Numbered from the stretch's first letter, positions 36,846 through 47,134 are shown. The stretch: DNA of 64,000 bases from Glaciecola sp964195425 (GCA_964195425.1 CAXMOM010000053.1:3466-67465); one strand, 5' to 3'. Notes: a model not told the origin generated them from the letters alone. Translations and numbers: made by a program.

Positions 36846-39320
36846 TTAGAAGGTTGATCCAATGTTGAAAGTAAAGAATTTCGCATCATCACCTGCACGT
36901 TCTTTCAATGCGTTTGAGAAACTGAATACCATAGGACCCATTGGAGATATCCACTGTATAGATAAACCCGCTGAACTTCGGTACTGTTTCCAGTCACTAT
37001 AATCAGCAATTGGGTCACTGTCTGACGTTAATGCTAAACCTTTGTACAAGTCAAATTGGAACTCGGTATCCCATACGTTACCCACATCATAGAAGAGACT
37101 GGTACGTACCGAGTTATCAAATTCTTCACTTACAAATGGCGTGGGTACAATAAGTTCTAAACCACCAAGCGCCATGGCGTTTCCACCTAGACTACGAGTC
37201 GATAATCTAATGCTGTTTGTATCAGGGCTGCCCAAAATAGGTACGCCAGTAGGCGAATTAATAAGTCCACTCCGAATTAGCTGTAAACCGCGCGGACCAA
37301 CCGTATTGTTCTCAAAGCCACGTAATGTATCGGCGCCACCGGCAGTGAAGTTTTCGTTGAATGGTAATATTTGCTCTATACCATTTTCATTTCCATAACC
37401 ATTACCATATCCCAAACGTACTCTTGCTAATACTGTCCAGCGCTGACTACGTGTTAATGGGAAATACCATTTCGCATCGGTGGTTAACTTAAAGAAATTT
37501 ACTTCGGAGTTTGGCGTAGTAATGTTAAACGATGCTCGTTGTGATGAACCCGCACTCGGAAACAAACCTCGGTTTAAAGTATTACGTGTCCACGATACCG
37601 AACCCGTTAAACTATCGTAGTTGATAGGTGCATCTGGATCGGCAGGGTCGGCAAATTGGTCATAAAAACGTGTGGTTTGCACAAATGGCTGAGTGTTAGC
37701 GCCAAGTTCTACGCTTGAATAAGTTAAGCCAAAACTAATACGGTTAACTTCATTGATTGGGTAACCAATATTTGCACCAACCGACCAGCGCTTACTGCTG
37801 TATTGAATAAGGCCAAAGTCGCCACCATCAAACTCGCTGTATCCAATATTGCCACCTAGACTAATACCATCGATAGTAAAATAAGGGTCAAGATACGTGA
37901 GTTGCGCGCTTTTTTGATACGATACCGTATTTAAGTTAATCCCTACCCGTTTACCTGTACCTAAGAAATTGTCTTGTTGTACACCGGCCTGCAGGCTTAG
38001 TCCTGTGGCATCGCCATAACCAACACCGGCATTAAAAGAACCAGACGCTTGTTCTTTTACGGTAAATTCTACGTCAACTTTGTCGTCTTGACCCGGCAGT
38101 CGAACGGTTTCAAACTCAACTTCTTCCATATACGTGAGTCGCGACAACTGCGCTTTGGAGGTTTCAAGTGCTTGATTAGCTAACCAGCTGCCTTCCATTT
38201 GCACAACACTTTGACGCAACACGTCGTCGGCAGTAACTTGGTTACCATTAAAGGTAATTCGGCGCACATAAATACGTTTACCGGGGTCAACCCTAAGGGT
38301 AAGTTTTACGGTATTATCTTCGTCGTTTATTTCAGGAATGGTCGTAACTGTTGGGTAAGCGTAACCAAAACGGCCGAGGTATTTTGAAATAAATTCTTCC
38401 GTGTAGGTGACTTCAGCTTGATTGTATAAATCGCCCTCGCGAATGGGCAACACCCTTGATATAAAATCTTCATGGCCTAGTAAATCGCCCGACAACTCAA
38501 CTTCAGAAACGTTGTATTGTTCACCTTCAGTGACATTGAGCGTTACGTAAATCCCATCTTTTTCAGGCGTCATTGAAACCTGTGTAGAGGTAATACCAAA
38601 TTGCAAATAGCCGCGATCTTTATAGTAACTTTCGATAGTTTCCATATCGCCCGATAGCGTTTGCTGCTGGTACCGGGTTTCAGACATAAAGTCCCACCAA
38701 GGAGCATTAAATTTAAGCTCCATTTGCTTGTAAAGTTCGTCGTCTTCAAATATTTCGTTACCCACGATATTAATTTGACGAATTTCAGCGGCATCGCCCT
38801 CTTCAAATAAGAGTTTAACGTCAACACGGTTTCGAGGTAATGGCGTTACGATGGCCGACACTTCAGCGTTGTATTTACCAATGCTATAAAAAAAGTCTTT
38901 AAGGCCAGTTTCAATTGAGCTTATCACGGTGCGATCGAGTGGTTCGCCTATACGGATATTGGACGAATCTAGGCTTTCTTGAAGCTGTTCATCTTTAATA
39001 TCATCGTTACCTTCAAACACAATATTGCTGATGGTTGGGCGCTCAGAAACAGCCACTATTAGAATGTTACCTTCACGGTATACTTCTACTTTTTCAAAGT
39101 GAGTAGATGAATATAACGAGCGAATTAATTGGGTAGTACGAAAACGATTCAGTGTATCGCCACGCTGCACAGGAAGGTATGTAAGCGCAGCTCCTAAAGC
39201 AACTCTCTGCAAACCTTCAACACGGATATCTTCCACGACAAACTCATTTGATGTTTGTGACATCGAATGAGAGGAGCTGGCTAAAAAGGCCGCTGCTATA
39301 ACTAGTTTATTACACTTCAT
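36846..39320 (-). CDS. bamA: Outer membrane assembly factor BamA
   Basis: Essential core of the beta-barrel assembly machine. 824 aa: signal peptide (ending SSHSMSQ), five POTRA domains (about 24-425: FVVEDIRVEGLQRV opens the first), then the 16-strand barrel with the conserved GGADTLRGFE loop (the RGF lock in L6) and C-terminal aromatic FNIGSTF. Start taken at ATG 39320; a TTG precedes it. Downstream of rseP as in other gammaproteobacteria. Confidence 0.96.
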   Translation of the reverse strand: MKCNKLVIAAAFLASSSHSMSQTSNEFVVEDIRVEGLQRVALGAALTYLPVQRGDTLNRFRTTQLIRSLYSSTHFEKVEVYREGNILIVAVSERPTISNIVFEGNDDIKDEQLQESLDSSNIRIGEPLDRTVISSIETGLKDFFYSIGKYNAEVSAIVTPLPRNRVDVKLLFEEGDAAEIRQINIVGNEIFEDDELYKQMELKFNAPWWDFMSETRYQQQTLSGDMETIESYYKDRGYLQFGITSTQVSMTPEKDGIYVTLNVTEGEQYNVSEVELSGDLLGHEDFISRVLPIREGDLYNQAEVTYTEEFISKYLGRFGYAYPTVTTIPEINDEDNTVKLTLRVDPGKRIYVRRITFNGNQVTADDVLRQSVVQMEGSWLANQALETSKAQLSRLTYMEEVEFETVRLPGQDDKVDVEFTVKEQASGSFNAGVGYGDATGLSLQAGVQQDNFLGTGKRVGINLNTVSYQKSAQLTYLDPYFTIDGISLGGNIGYSEFDGGDFGLIQYSSKRWSVGANIGYPINEVNRISFGLTYSSVELGANTQPFVQTTRFYDQFADPADPDAPINYDSLTGSVSWTRNTLNRGLFPSAGSSQRASFNITTPNSEVNFFKLTTDAKWYFPLTRSQRWTVLARVRLGYGNGYGNENGIEQILPFNENFTAGGADTLRGFENNTVGPRGLQLIRSGLINSPTGVPILGSPDTNSIRLSTRSLGGNAMALGGLELIVPTPFVSEEFDNSVRTSLFYDVGNVWDTEFQFDLYKGLALTSDSDPIADYSDWKQYRSSAGLSIQWISPMGPMVFSFSNALKERAGDDAKFFTFNIGSTF

Positions 39321-39397
39321 CAACTATTAAATTTCCAAGATATTGCTTGTCAGACGTTATTGTTTGTTTAGCATTAAATTTGTCTGTCAGATATTCA

Positions 39398-40747
39398 TTA
39401 TGTATTGCGTAGTATATCGTTGAAAATGGCTGTTGCCATTACCGCAAATAAAATCACGCCGCCAATTTTCAAACCTACTTCCTGGATGGCCTCCGACACA
39501 GGCTTACCAGTTATCCACTCTATAGTGAAGTACAATAAATGACCGCCATCTAATATCGGCAACGGCAAAAGATTGATGATACCAAGATTTACGCTAATAA
39601 TCGCTAAAAATCCAAGAAATGCCACCAATCCGTAGCTTGCATGTGCACCTGCTCCTTGCGCAATTGAAATAGGACCACTTAAGCTTTTTACTGATAGGTC
39701 TCCGCTTAAGAGTTTACCTAACATTTCAAGCGTGACTGTCATTAATCGCCATGTACTTTGTGTACCGCTAACTAAGGCGTCGATGGGTCCTTCTTTCACT
39801 TCAACAATATATTGGGCTGGCCATGCTTCTCTAGATGGACTTACCCCTAAGTAACCTTGGTCTGCCTGCTCAGGTTTTTGTCCTAAGGTCATACTAATGT
39901 TACTGGTGCTGCCATCGCGAAGCAGTTCAACCTCAATTGTTTGATTGGGCCGCGCTTCAATATACTGGACTATTTGTCCCCAATTTTTCATTGGAGTTCC
40001 ATCTAATTTCATTATTTCGTCATTTACGGCTAGTCCAGCTTTGCCAGCAGGTGTGTCGGGGCCTACCGCGGCTAAGGTTTTGGTAAGAGCTGGAGAAAAC
40101 GGCGCAAAGCCTAATGCGCCAAATAAATCGGTAGAATCTGGGTCGAGTTTCCAGCCCTTAATCGGTAAGGTTTTTTCACGCACTAGTCCATTTGCATCTT
40201 TAACCGTAATAGGCATGCTTGAATCGCCACTGTAGCGGACCATTTCTATGCTGACTTCTTGCCAATCTTTAACATTACGCTCTCCTACTTTAACAATTTC
40301 ATCCTTCACTAATAAGCCCGCTTCTTGCGCATACGAATTAGGCAGTACTTCACCCACAACTGTTTTTGATGTTTGCGACCCCAACATACCTGCAAGCATG
40401 AGTGCCAAAATAGCAAACAAGAAGTTGACTATCGGTCCGGCCGCCACAATTGCCATGCGCTGAGACACCGGCTTAAGGTCAAAACACACGTCAAGATCTT
40501 GGGTACTAACTTGGTCGACCCGTCCATCGAGCATGCGCACGTAACCGCCTAGTGGAATAGACGCAATTATAAATTCCATACCACTTGAAGTAACACGTTT
40601 ATAAAGGGGTTTACCAAAGCCAATTGAGAACTTTAATATTTTTACTTTGCACAATTTGGCCACATAGTAATGTCCCCATTCGTGCACTGCGACTAAAATA
40701 CTTAGTGCAATCACAAAAGATGCAATATTCCAAATAATGGGCAACAT
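39398..40747 (-). CDS. rseP: Site-2 protease RseP
   Basis: Intramembrane zinc metalloprotease that cleaves RseA after DegS to free sigma-E. 449 aa, HEWGH at 22-26 in the first membrane helix, two tandem PDZ domains in the periplasm, and the third zinc ligand in NLLPLPILDGGHLL. Start ATG 40747 shares TGATG with dxr, GGAG 6 bases upstream. Its place before bamA links envelope stress control to outer membrane assembly. Confidence 0.96.
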   Translation of the reverse strand: MLPIIWNIASFVIALSILVAVHEWGHYYVAKLCKVKILKFSIGFGKPLYKRVTSSGMEFIIASIPLGGYVRMLDGRVDQVSTQDLDVCFDLKPVSQRMAIVAAGPIVNFLFAILALMLAGMLGSQTSKTVVGEVLPNSYAQEAGLLVKDEIVKVGERNVKDWQEVSIEMVRYSGDSSMPITVKDANGLVREKTLPIKGWKLDPDSTDLFGALGFAPFSPALTKTLAAVGPDTPAGKAGLAVNDEIMKLDGTPMKNWGQIVQYIEARPNQTIEVELLRDGSTSNISMTLGQKPEQADQGYLGVSPSREAWPAQYIVEVKEGPIDALVSGTQSTWRLMTVTLEMLGKLLSGDLSVKSLSGPISIAQGAGAHASYGLVAFLGFLAIISVNLGIINLLPLPILDGGHLLYFTIEWITGKPVSEAIQEVGLKIGGVILFAVMATAIFNDILRNT

Positions 40748-41937
40748 CAATTAAGCTCCTTGATTATTTGATTAGCGAGGGCACGACTTGAAAGATCATG
40801 CTCTAAAATACTGTCAATACAGGTAAGGCTATTCATGTTTTGTTTTTGTAGCGTCATATCATTGACCATGTTTATCTGTGAAAAGTTTACTTTACCTTGC
40901 AAAAAAGCGTCAACAGCCACTTCATTAGCTGCATTTAATGCGGTGGTTGCAGCTTGTCCATCCTTACTTGCTTGTATCGCTAAGAAAAGATTGGGGAAGC
41001 GTTTTTCACAAGGTTGCGCAAAGCTAAAATTAGACAATTGAGAGAAATCTAAGGGTGCGACTCCCGAACTAATTCTGCTTGGATAAGCCAAACCGTGGGC
41101 AATAGGTGTGCGCATATCAGGATTACCCATTTGCGCAATAACTGAACCATCGACATATTGCACCATAGAATGAATGGTACTTTGTGGATGAATAACCACA
41201 CGAATGTCTTCTTCTTTAAAGCCAAACAACCATTTTGCTTCTATAAATTCTAATCCTTTGTTCATCATAGAGGCTGAATCAACAGAGATTTTTTGCCCCA
41301 TTGACCAATTTGGATGAGCACAAGCTTGAGCAGGAGTAACTTGGCTAAACTGATCCAGGGCTAACTCTCTAAACGGGCCGCCACTGCCTGTCAGCAACAA
41401 GTGGGAAATACCGCTGGCTTCTTTATTGCCATAAATAAAATCAGCCGGCAAACACTGAAAAATAGCATTGTGTTCACTGTCTATTGGCACAAGTTGTGCC
41501 TTATATTTATTAACTGCATTAATAAATAGCTCGCCCGACATCACAAGCGCTTCTTTGTTGGCTAATAAGATACGCTTGCCTGCTTTTACTGCCGCTAGGG
41601 TTGGTAAAAGACCTGCTGCACCTACTATCGCCGACATAACGCAGTCCACTTCTGGTGCACTGGCGATATCGATTAATGCTTGTTGGGAATGTAAAAGTTT
41701 AGTGTTGCCTATATTTGCGCCGAGCAAATCGTTAAGTTCTTTAACGGAGGCTTCATCGGGTACTACTGCATAAACGGGCGTAAAGGTTTGAATTTGTTTA
41801 GCCAATTTAGTTAACTGACGCATACCAGATAAGGCAAACACTTCAAATTTATCTGGATGTCGAGAAATAACATCCAAAGTTGAAGAGCCTATTGAGCCCG
41901 TGGCTCCTAAAATACAAACTTGTTGAGGATATTGCAT
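40747..41937 (-). CDS. dxr: 1-deoxy-D-xylulose 5-phosphate reductoisomerase
   Basis: Second step of the MEP isoprenoid pathway (DXP to MEP with NADPH). 396 aa with the nucleotide motif GATGSIGSSTLDV at 9-21, LLANKEALVM, PIDSEHNAIFQ and the substrate loop LLTGSGGPFR. Stop overlaps the rseP start. Order uppS-cdsA-dxr is the standard one. Confidence 0.97.
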   Translation of the reverse strand: MQYPQQVCILGATGSIGSSTLDVISRHPDKFEVFALSGMRQLTKLAKQIQTFTPVYAVVPDEASVKELNDLLGANIGNTKLLHSQQALIDIASAPEVDCVMSAIVGAAGLLPTLAAVKAGKRILLANKEALVMSGELFINAVNKYKAQLVPIDSEHNAIFQCLPADFIYGNKEASGISHLLLTGSGGPFRELALDQFSQVTPAQACAHPNWSMGQKISVDSASMMNKGLEFIEAKWLFGFKEEDIRVVIHPQSTIHSMVQYVDGSVIAQMGNPDMRTPIAHGLAYPSRISSGVAPLDFSQLSNFSFAQPCEKRFPNLFLAIQASKDGQAATTALNAANEVAVDAFLQGKVNFSQINMVNDMTLQKQNMNSLTCIDSILEHDLSSRALANQIIKELN

Positions 41938-41943
41938 TACAAC

Positions 41944-42807
41944 CTAGACCATCCACACAACATAACAAAAGGCAAAAACAGGGAATGCAGCGGTTAAACT
42001 GTCTATTCTGTCCATAATTCCACCATGCCCGGGTAGCAGCTTGCCGCTGTCTTTAATACCCGCACAGCGCTTAAACATACTCTCGTTTAAATCGCCTAAT
42101 GCCGACACGCCAACAGTAATACCGCCAATCAATAAATGTAGCACAATACGTGATGGTTCTACCTGATAATGCAAAGCAGCAAACGCAATAATAGCTAACG
42201 AAGCCATTACACCGCCCAATAAACCTTCTAGGGTTTTACCCGGCGAGACATTGGGTCTTAATTTATGCTTACCAAACTTCACCCCAACAAAGAATGCGCC
42301 TACGTCTGCGGCCCAAACAATGCCTAACACATAAAACAATAATGAGGCGCCATAAAAAGGATCCACATCATATAAACTGGTACGTAAACTAACTATTGCA
42401 ACCCATGTTGGGATCAATGTGAGTACGCCAAACGCGCCACGAATACTGCGGCTATTTTTCCAAAAACTGCTGTATCGTGGATAGGCAAGTATCATAAATA
42501 ACGAGACTAACCACCATATAGCGGCTATTTGCAATATGCCAAAATAAACAGAATTTAATTCGCCTTGCACCCAAATTTCAGTGGCGTCAACACTAAAAAT
42601 TAAAAGTGCACACAGCACCCCAACAAAAATAGTAAACCAACCTTTTACCATACGAGCAGTCATACCCGACATATTTGCCCACTCATATGCACCTAATAGA
42701 ATGATACCTGCCACTACATATTTAAAGCCTTCAATAGGTAGAAACAAAATACCCGTTAGGGCAAGCGGAGCAAGCACCAAGGCAGTGAGAATACGTTGTT
42801 TTAACAT
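41944..42807 (-). CDS. cdsA: Phosphatidate cytidylyltransferase
   Basis: Makes CDP-diacylglycerol for phospholipid synthesis. 287 aa, about eight membrane helices, with the CTP-transferase signature near the C-terminus split as SALGDLNESMFKR and KLLPGHGGIMDR. Start ATG overlaps the uppS end by 7 bases. Confidence 0.95.
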   Translation of the reverse strand: MLKQRILTALVLAPLALTGILFLPIEGFKYVVAGIILLGAYEWANMSGMTARMVKGWFTIFVGVLCALLIFSVDATEIWVQGELNSVYFGILQIAAIWWLVSLFMILAYPRYSSFWKNSRSIRGAFGVLTLIPTWVAIVSLRTSLYDVDPFYGASLLFYVLGIVWAADVGAFFVGVKFGKHKLRPNVSPGKTLEGLLGGVMASLAIIAFAALHYQVEPSRIVLHLLIGGITVGVSALGDLNESMFKRCAGIKDSGKLLPGHGGIMDRIDSLTAAFPVFAFCYVVWMV

Positions 42808-43610
42808 GAGACGTTCTCGTTCTCGTTATTGTTATTATCGATGTCGTCTTGAGTCATAATTTGCGCACCCGTTAAGCCAAAGCGGCGTTGACGGTTAGCA
42901 AAGTCCGCAATTGCAAGATTAAAGACTTCTTCATTAAAATCGGGCCATAGCACATCGGTAAAATAGAATTCAGCATAGGCGGATTGCCATAGTAAAAAAT
43001 TACTTACACGATGATCACCACCGGTACGAATTAACAAGTCGAGTTCTGGCAAATCGCCCGTGCTAACATGTTGATTAAATAGCTCTTCATCAATATCGTT
43101 AAGACTTAATTGTTTTTTTTCTACTTTTTGAGCAATACGACGCGTAGCGTCAATAATATCCCATCGACCGCCGTAATTAGCAGCAATATTTAGAACTAAT
43201 GAAGTATTGCCTGAGGTAAGCGCTTCTGCCTTTTTGATTTTTTCTTGTAACTTTATATCAAATGCAGAAATATCGCCTATGACCTTAAGCCGAATATCGT
43301 TCTGGTTAAGCTTTTTGACTTCAGAGCGCAGCACCAGAGAAAATAGCTGCATGAGCACGCCTACTTCTTCTTTTGGACGCTGCCAATTCTCGCTGCTAAA
43401 AGCAAACAGCGTGAGCGACTCGATCCCCACTTTTCTAGCGAGGGTTACTGACGCTCGAACTGCATCCACGCCGGCTTTGTGCCCAAAGGTCCGTAGCTTA
43501 CCTTTTTGCTGCGCCCAGCGACCATTACCATCCATAATAATAGCAACATGGCGCGGTATTTTATCTATCACTTGAGCATTTTCAAGTGATTGACTTTCAA
43601 TCTTAGTCAA
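42801..43610 (-). CDS. uppS: Undecaprenyl diphosphate synthase (cis-prenyltransferase)
   Basis: Makes the C55 carrier for peptidoglycan and O-antigen. 269 aa; AIIMDGNGRWAQQKG carries the catalytic Asp, SSENWQRP and RTGGDHRVSNFLLWQ are conserved, and an Asn/Glu-rich tail ends the protein. 4 bases after frr. Confidence 0.96.
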   Translation of the reverse strand: MTKIESQSLENAQVIDKIPRHVAIIMDGNGRWAQQKGKLRTFGHKAGVDAVRASVTLARKVGIESLTLFAFSSENWQRPKEEVGVLMQLFSLVLRSEVKKLNQNDIRLKVIGDISAFDIKLQEKIKKAEALTSGNTSLVLNIAANYGGRWDIIDATRRIAQKVEKKQLSLNDIDEELFNQHVSTGDLPELDLLIRTGGDHRVSNFLLWQSAYAEFYFTDVLWPDFNEEVFNLAIADFANRQRRFGLTGAQIMTQDDIDNNNNENENVSC

Positions 43611-43614
43611 CTGA

Positions 43615-44172
43615 CTAGACCTCCATCAGTTCTTTTTCTTTGTCGGCGAGAATACCGTCAATATTTTTAATAAACTGATTGGTAAGTGATTGGATGTTTT
43701 CTTCCCCCGCCCTTGCTTCATCTTCGCTTACGTCTTTATCTTTTAGCAAATCTTTGATGTCGCCGTTTGCATCACGTCTTATGTTACGCACGGCTACACG
43801 GCCAAGCTCAACTTCATTGCGAACCACTTTAATTAAATCTTTGCGGCGCTCTTCAGTAAGCGGTGGCAACGGAATACGAATCGCAGATCCTGCGCTCATT
43901 GGGTTGAGGCCCAAGTCAGACTGCATAATCGCCTTCTCTACTGCTTGAATAGCGCTTTTATCAAAGACCGAGAGCGCCAGTGTTCGACTATCTTCAGCCA
44001 CAATGTTAGCTAACTGTTTTAGCGGTGTGTCAGCACCATAGTACGAGACCATAATACTATCAAGTAAACTAGGGTGTGCACGGCCTGTGCGAATTTTAGC
44101 TAACTGTGTTTTTAATGCAGCTACACTTTTCTCCATGCGATCTTGCGCATCAAGTTCTATTTCATCAATCAT
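43615..44172 (-). CDS. frr: Ribosome recycling factor
   Basis: Splits post-termination ribosomes together with EF-G. The ATG at 44172 has AAAGG 9 bases upstream and gives 185 aa, exactly the E. coli length; the frame extends three codons further to a TTG. Conserved RTGRAHPSLLD and the C-terminal DIDGIL-type NIDGILADKEKELMEV end are present. A 198-base gap separates it from pyrH, so it may have its own promoter. Confidence 0.96.
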   Translation of the reverse strand: MIDEIELDAQDRMEKSVAALKTQLAKIRTGRAHPSLLDSIMVSYYGADTPLKQLANIVAEDSRTLALSVFDKSAIQAVEKAIMQSDLGLNPMSAGSAIRIPLPPLTEERRKDLIKVVRNEVELGRVAVRNIRRDANGDIKDLLKDKDVSEDEARAGEENIQSLTNQFIKNIDGILADKEKELMEV

Positions 44173-44370
44173 AATTAACAACCTTTATTGATTATTTTTA
44201 TTCTTTGTTCGGCGAAATTTCTAATCAGATTACGCCTTATATTTATTGCTATTATCTTGTGTTTGCGCAAACTTTTACTCAGCAATTGACAACTAGCAAC
44301 GAGATATCGCAACTAGATTGTCATATTAACATTATTTTTACGTAGTTGTATGCGCACAATGGTTTCAAAA

Positions 44371-45120
44371 TTAGGTTAACGCTTCAGTTGAATCAGTATG
44401 ACAAATAAGTGTGCCTTCAGATTCGCCTAGCACAACGCGTTTTAAACAACCTGGCTTAGTCATATTAAATACGCGTATTGGAATACTATGGTCCCGGGCT
44501 AAGGTGAACGCCGCCAAATCCATTACTTTAAGCTCTTTGTCTAGCACTTCGTTATAACTTAAATGCTTATACAACACGGCCTCTGGGTTTTTAGCGGGGT
44601 CGCTATCATAAACGCCATCTACTTTAGTTGCTTTTAGGACTACGTCAGCTTCAATCTCGATACCGCGCAAACATGCTGCTGAATCGGTGGTAAAAAACGG
44701 GTTGCCAGTGCCAGCAGCAAAGATGACTACGCGGCCCGATTTAAGCATTTTAATGGCGTCGGTCCAATTGTAAGAATCGCATACACCATTGAGTGGGATA
44801 GCAGACATTAGCTTGGCATTTACAAACGCACGGTGCAAAGCATCGCGCATTGCTAAGCCATTCATTACCGTTGCTAGCATGCCCATATGATCGCCTACCA
44901 CGCGATTCATGCCGGCTTTGGCTAGTCCTTCGCCTCTAAATAAATTACCACCGCCAATAACAAGGCCTACTTCAATACCAAGCTCTACTAATTCTTTTAT
45001 TTCTTCAGCCATACGGTCGAGTACTTTGGGATCGATACCAAAACTCTCCTCTCCCATGAGGGCTTCACCGCTTAATTTTAATAGGAGACGACGATATGCA
45101 GGTTTAGGGCTAACACTCAT
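44371..45120 (-). CDS. pyrH: UMP kinase
   Basis: Phosphorylates UMP to UDP; hexameric amino-acid-kinase fold. 249 aa with KLSGEALMG at the N-terminus, IGGGNLFRG, and the TGNPFFTTDSAA loop. Preceded by a strong terminator after tsf, so transcription must restart before it. Order tsf-pyrH-frr is conserved. Confidence 0.97.
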   Translation of the reverse strand: MSVSPKPAYRRLLLKLSGEALMGEESFGIDPKVLDRMAEEIKELVELGIEVGLVIGGGNLFRGEGLAKAGMNRVVGDHMGMLATVMNGLAMRDALHRAFVNAKLMSAIPLNGVCDSYNWTDAIKMLKSGRVVIFAAGTGNPFFTTDSAACLRGIEIEADVVLKATKVDGVYDSDPAKNPEAVLYKHLSYNEVLDKELKVMDLAAFTLARDHSIPIRVFNMTKPGCLKRVVLGESEGTLICHTDSTEALT

Positions 45121-45143
45121 GCGCAGTTTTTTCCTTTAGTTAT

Positions 45144-45169
45144 AAAAAAGCACCTCAATTGAGGTGCTT
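45144..45169 (-). terminator. Rho-independent terminator between tsf and pyrH
   Basis: AAGCACCTC-AATT-GAGGTGCTT (45148-45169), a perfect 9-bp stem, is followed on the - strand by TTTT. It ends the rpsB-tsf transcript 60 bases after the tsf stop. Confidence 0.9.
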
Positions 45170-45228
45170 AGTAGTGTATATGAAGAGCTTGTTTTACAAA
45201 AGAATGTTTTTCGTAAAACCTATTTATT

Positions 45229-46104
45229 TTAAGCTTTTTTAGCCGCTTCCAGTTGCGCAGCAACTTCTGCAGCAAAATCTTCGGTTTTCTTCTCAATACC
45301 TTCGCCAACTTCAAAACGTACAAAGTTAACTACATCAGCATTTTTGCTCTTCAGAAAGTCGCCAACACTCATTGATGGGTCTTTTACGAAAGGTTGACCG
45401 GTTAAGCTAACTTCGCCAGTGAATTTCTTCATACGACCTGAAACCATTTTTTCAGCGATTTCAGCAGGCTTACCTGATTGAATAGCGATCTCGAGCTGAA
45501 TTTCTTTTTCTTTTGCTACAACTGCTTCAGGCACATCACTTGGCTTAACATACTGTGGGTTAGACGCTGCTACATGCATTGCGATATCTTTCGCTAGCGC
45601 TTCATCGCCACCGGTAAGTATAGCGATAACACCAATACGACCGCTGTGAACATATGCGCCAAGGTTGTCACCTTCAACATTGATAACACGACGAGGAGAA
45701 ATGTTTTCGCCAATTTTCGCAACTAAGGTATCACGTGCTGTTGCAACAGTAACACCGTCTAAATCAGCTGCGTTAAGCGCATCCATATCGTTGATGTTGT
45801 TAGCTGCAGCAACTGCCAATATTTTATTACCAAAGGCTAAAAAGCCATCGTCGCGAGCAACGAAGTCAGTTTCAGAGTTTATTTCAATCATAGTGGCTTT
45901 GGTGCCAGAAACGTGCGTCAAAATTACGCCTTCTGCTGCAATGCGGCCGGCTTTTTTAGCGGCTTTTGCTTGACCAGATTTACGCATATTTTCTATTGCT
46001 AATTCAACGTCACCGTTAGTCTCTACCAGTGCATTTTTACAATCTAACATACCCGAACCTGTGCGCTCGCGTAATTCTTTTACCAGTGCGGCTGTCACTG
46101 CCAT
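45229..46104 (-). CDS. tsf: Elongation factor Ts
   Basis: Nucleotide exchange factor for EF-Tu. 291 aa (E. coli 283). The N-terminal UBA-like domain (AALVKELRERTGSGMLDCKNAL) is split here by its TDFV motif later (SETDFVARDD) that contacts EF-Tu. Start ATG 46104 has GAGG 9 bases upstream; the frame extends upstream to a TTG at 46119 that overlaps this site and is rejected. Confidence 0.97.
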   Translation of the reverse strand: MAVTAALVKELRERTGSGMLDCKNALVETNGDVELAIENMRKSGQAKAAKKAGRIAAEGVILTHVSGTKATMIEINSETDFVARDDGFLAFGNKILAVAAANNINDMDALNAADLDGVTVATARDTLVAKIGENISPRRVINVEGDNLGAYVHSGRIGVIAILTGGDEALAKDIAMHVAASNPQYVKPSDVPEAVVAKEKEIQLEIAIQSGKPAEIAEKMVSGRMKKFTGEVSLTGQPFVKDPSMSVGDFLKSKNADVVNFVRFEVGEGIEKKTEDFAAEVAAQLEAAKKA

Positions 46105-46156
46105 TGTCTTATTCCTCAAAAATTTATGTTCTATACTGCTAATGAAAGCAGATTTT

Positions 46157-46181
46157 AAAAAAGGAGACTCGCGTCTCCTTT
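46157..46181 (-). terminator. Attenuator/terminator hairpin between rpsB and tsf
   Basis: AAAGGAGAC with GTCTCCTTT around a 4-base loop (46160-46181), then TTTTTT on the - strand. A partial terminator in this position is known for enteric rpsB-tsf and sets the S2:EF-Ts ratio; its strength here is not visible. Confidence 0.85.
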
Positions 46182-46205
46182 CAAAATGTTACGTAAAGCG
46201 TTTAC

Positions 46206-46931
46206 TTATTTTTCGTCAGCTACAAACTCATCGCTAGGCGCAGGTACATCTTGGTTACGATCTTCCATAACTGCATCTGCCACTGCGTTGGTGTATAACT
46301 GTACTGCTCTTATTGCATCGTCGTTGCCTGGAATGATGTAATCAACACCATCTGGGTTTGAGTTAGTATCAACAACAGAGACTACTGGAATACCTAAATT
46401 GCGGGCTTCAGTAATAGCAATATGTTCGTGGTCTGCATCGATAACAAAAATCACATCCGGCAAGCCGCCCATGTTTTTGATGCCGCCTAAGCTACTTTCA
46501 AGCTTTTTCATTTCACGTTCAAGCAATAAAACTTCTTTTTTAGTCAATTTTTCAAATGTACCGTCGGCGCTTTGAGACTCAAGCTCTTTCAAACGGTTGA
46601 TTGACTGACGAACTGTTTTCCAGTTAGTCAACATGCCGCCTAACCAGCGTTTGTTAACGTAGTATTGACCGCATTTTAAAGCTGATTCTTTAACTGCATC
46701 GCTCGCCGCACGCTTAGTGCCTACGAACAAAATTTTACCTTTACGAGCCGCAATGCTTGAAAGAAAGCTAAGTGCATCGTTAAATAAAGGAACCGTTTTT
46801 TCTAAGTTTATAATATGTACTTTGTTACGTGCGCCAAAAATGAACTGAGCCATTTTAGGGTTCCAGTAACGAGTTTGGTGACCAAAGTGAACACCAGCGT
46901 TGAGCATGTCACGCATTGAAACGTTTGCCAT
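46206..46931 (-). CDS. rpsB: 30S ribosomal protein S2
   Basis: Late-assembling small-subunit protein. 241 aa; starts ANVSMRDMLNAGVHFGHQ, with NPKMAQFIFG, GGMLTNWKT and the acidic C-terminus (DVPAPSDEF). A long leader with autoregulatory RNA structure lies upstream and the promoter has a GC-rich discriminator; both are listed separately. Confidence 0.98.
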   Translation of the reverse strand: MANVSMRDMLNAGVHFGHQTRYWNPKMAQFIFGARNKVHIINLEKTVPLFNDALSFLSSIAARKGKILFVGTKRAASDAVKESALKCGQYYVNKRWLGGMLTNWKTVRQSINRLKELESQSADGTFEKLTKKEVLLLEREMKKLESSLGGIKNMGGLPDVIFVIDADHEHIAITEARNLGIPVVSVVDTNSNPDGVDYIIPGNDDAIRAVQLYTNAVADAVMEDRNQDVPAPSDEFVADEK

Positions 46932-46944
46932 TGTATTAATTTCC

Positions 46945-47050
46945 TAATTTTAGGGGTTATGCCTCCACAAATCCCTATCCCCGATCATTAATGAGAAGCT
47001 AAATCAGCTCTTATGCTCATCAACGACACCCCGGAAACAGTGTCGAAATG
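46945..47050 (-). ncRNA. rpsB leader, S2 autoregulatory RNA (t44 type)
   Basis: The - strand sequence just upstream of rpsB contains GGGGAT...GTGGAGGCATAACCCC, nearly the same as the E. coli rpsB 5' UTR (the t44 RNA), with GGGG/CCCC positioned to pair. Upstream are a hairpin closed by CGACAC/GTGTCG, holding the conserved GGGGTGTCGTTGA run, and a second stem (GATGAG/CTCATT with AGCT/AGCT inside). In enterics, free S2 binds this leader to repress rpsB-tsf; the same is inferred here. Confidence 0.85.
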
Positions 47051-47134
47051 TGTGTGAATTTTTAGTTATTCACTGCCCGATTGCTGCGGTTTATTCTTAT
47101 CATAAAGAAATAAATCTCACACCATTCGAAAACA

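Noticed and set aside
44261..44272. 12-bp palindrome GTTTGCGCAAAC between pyrH and frr
   Set aside because: Single short palindrome with no matched operator known to me; could be chance in a promoter region.
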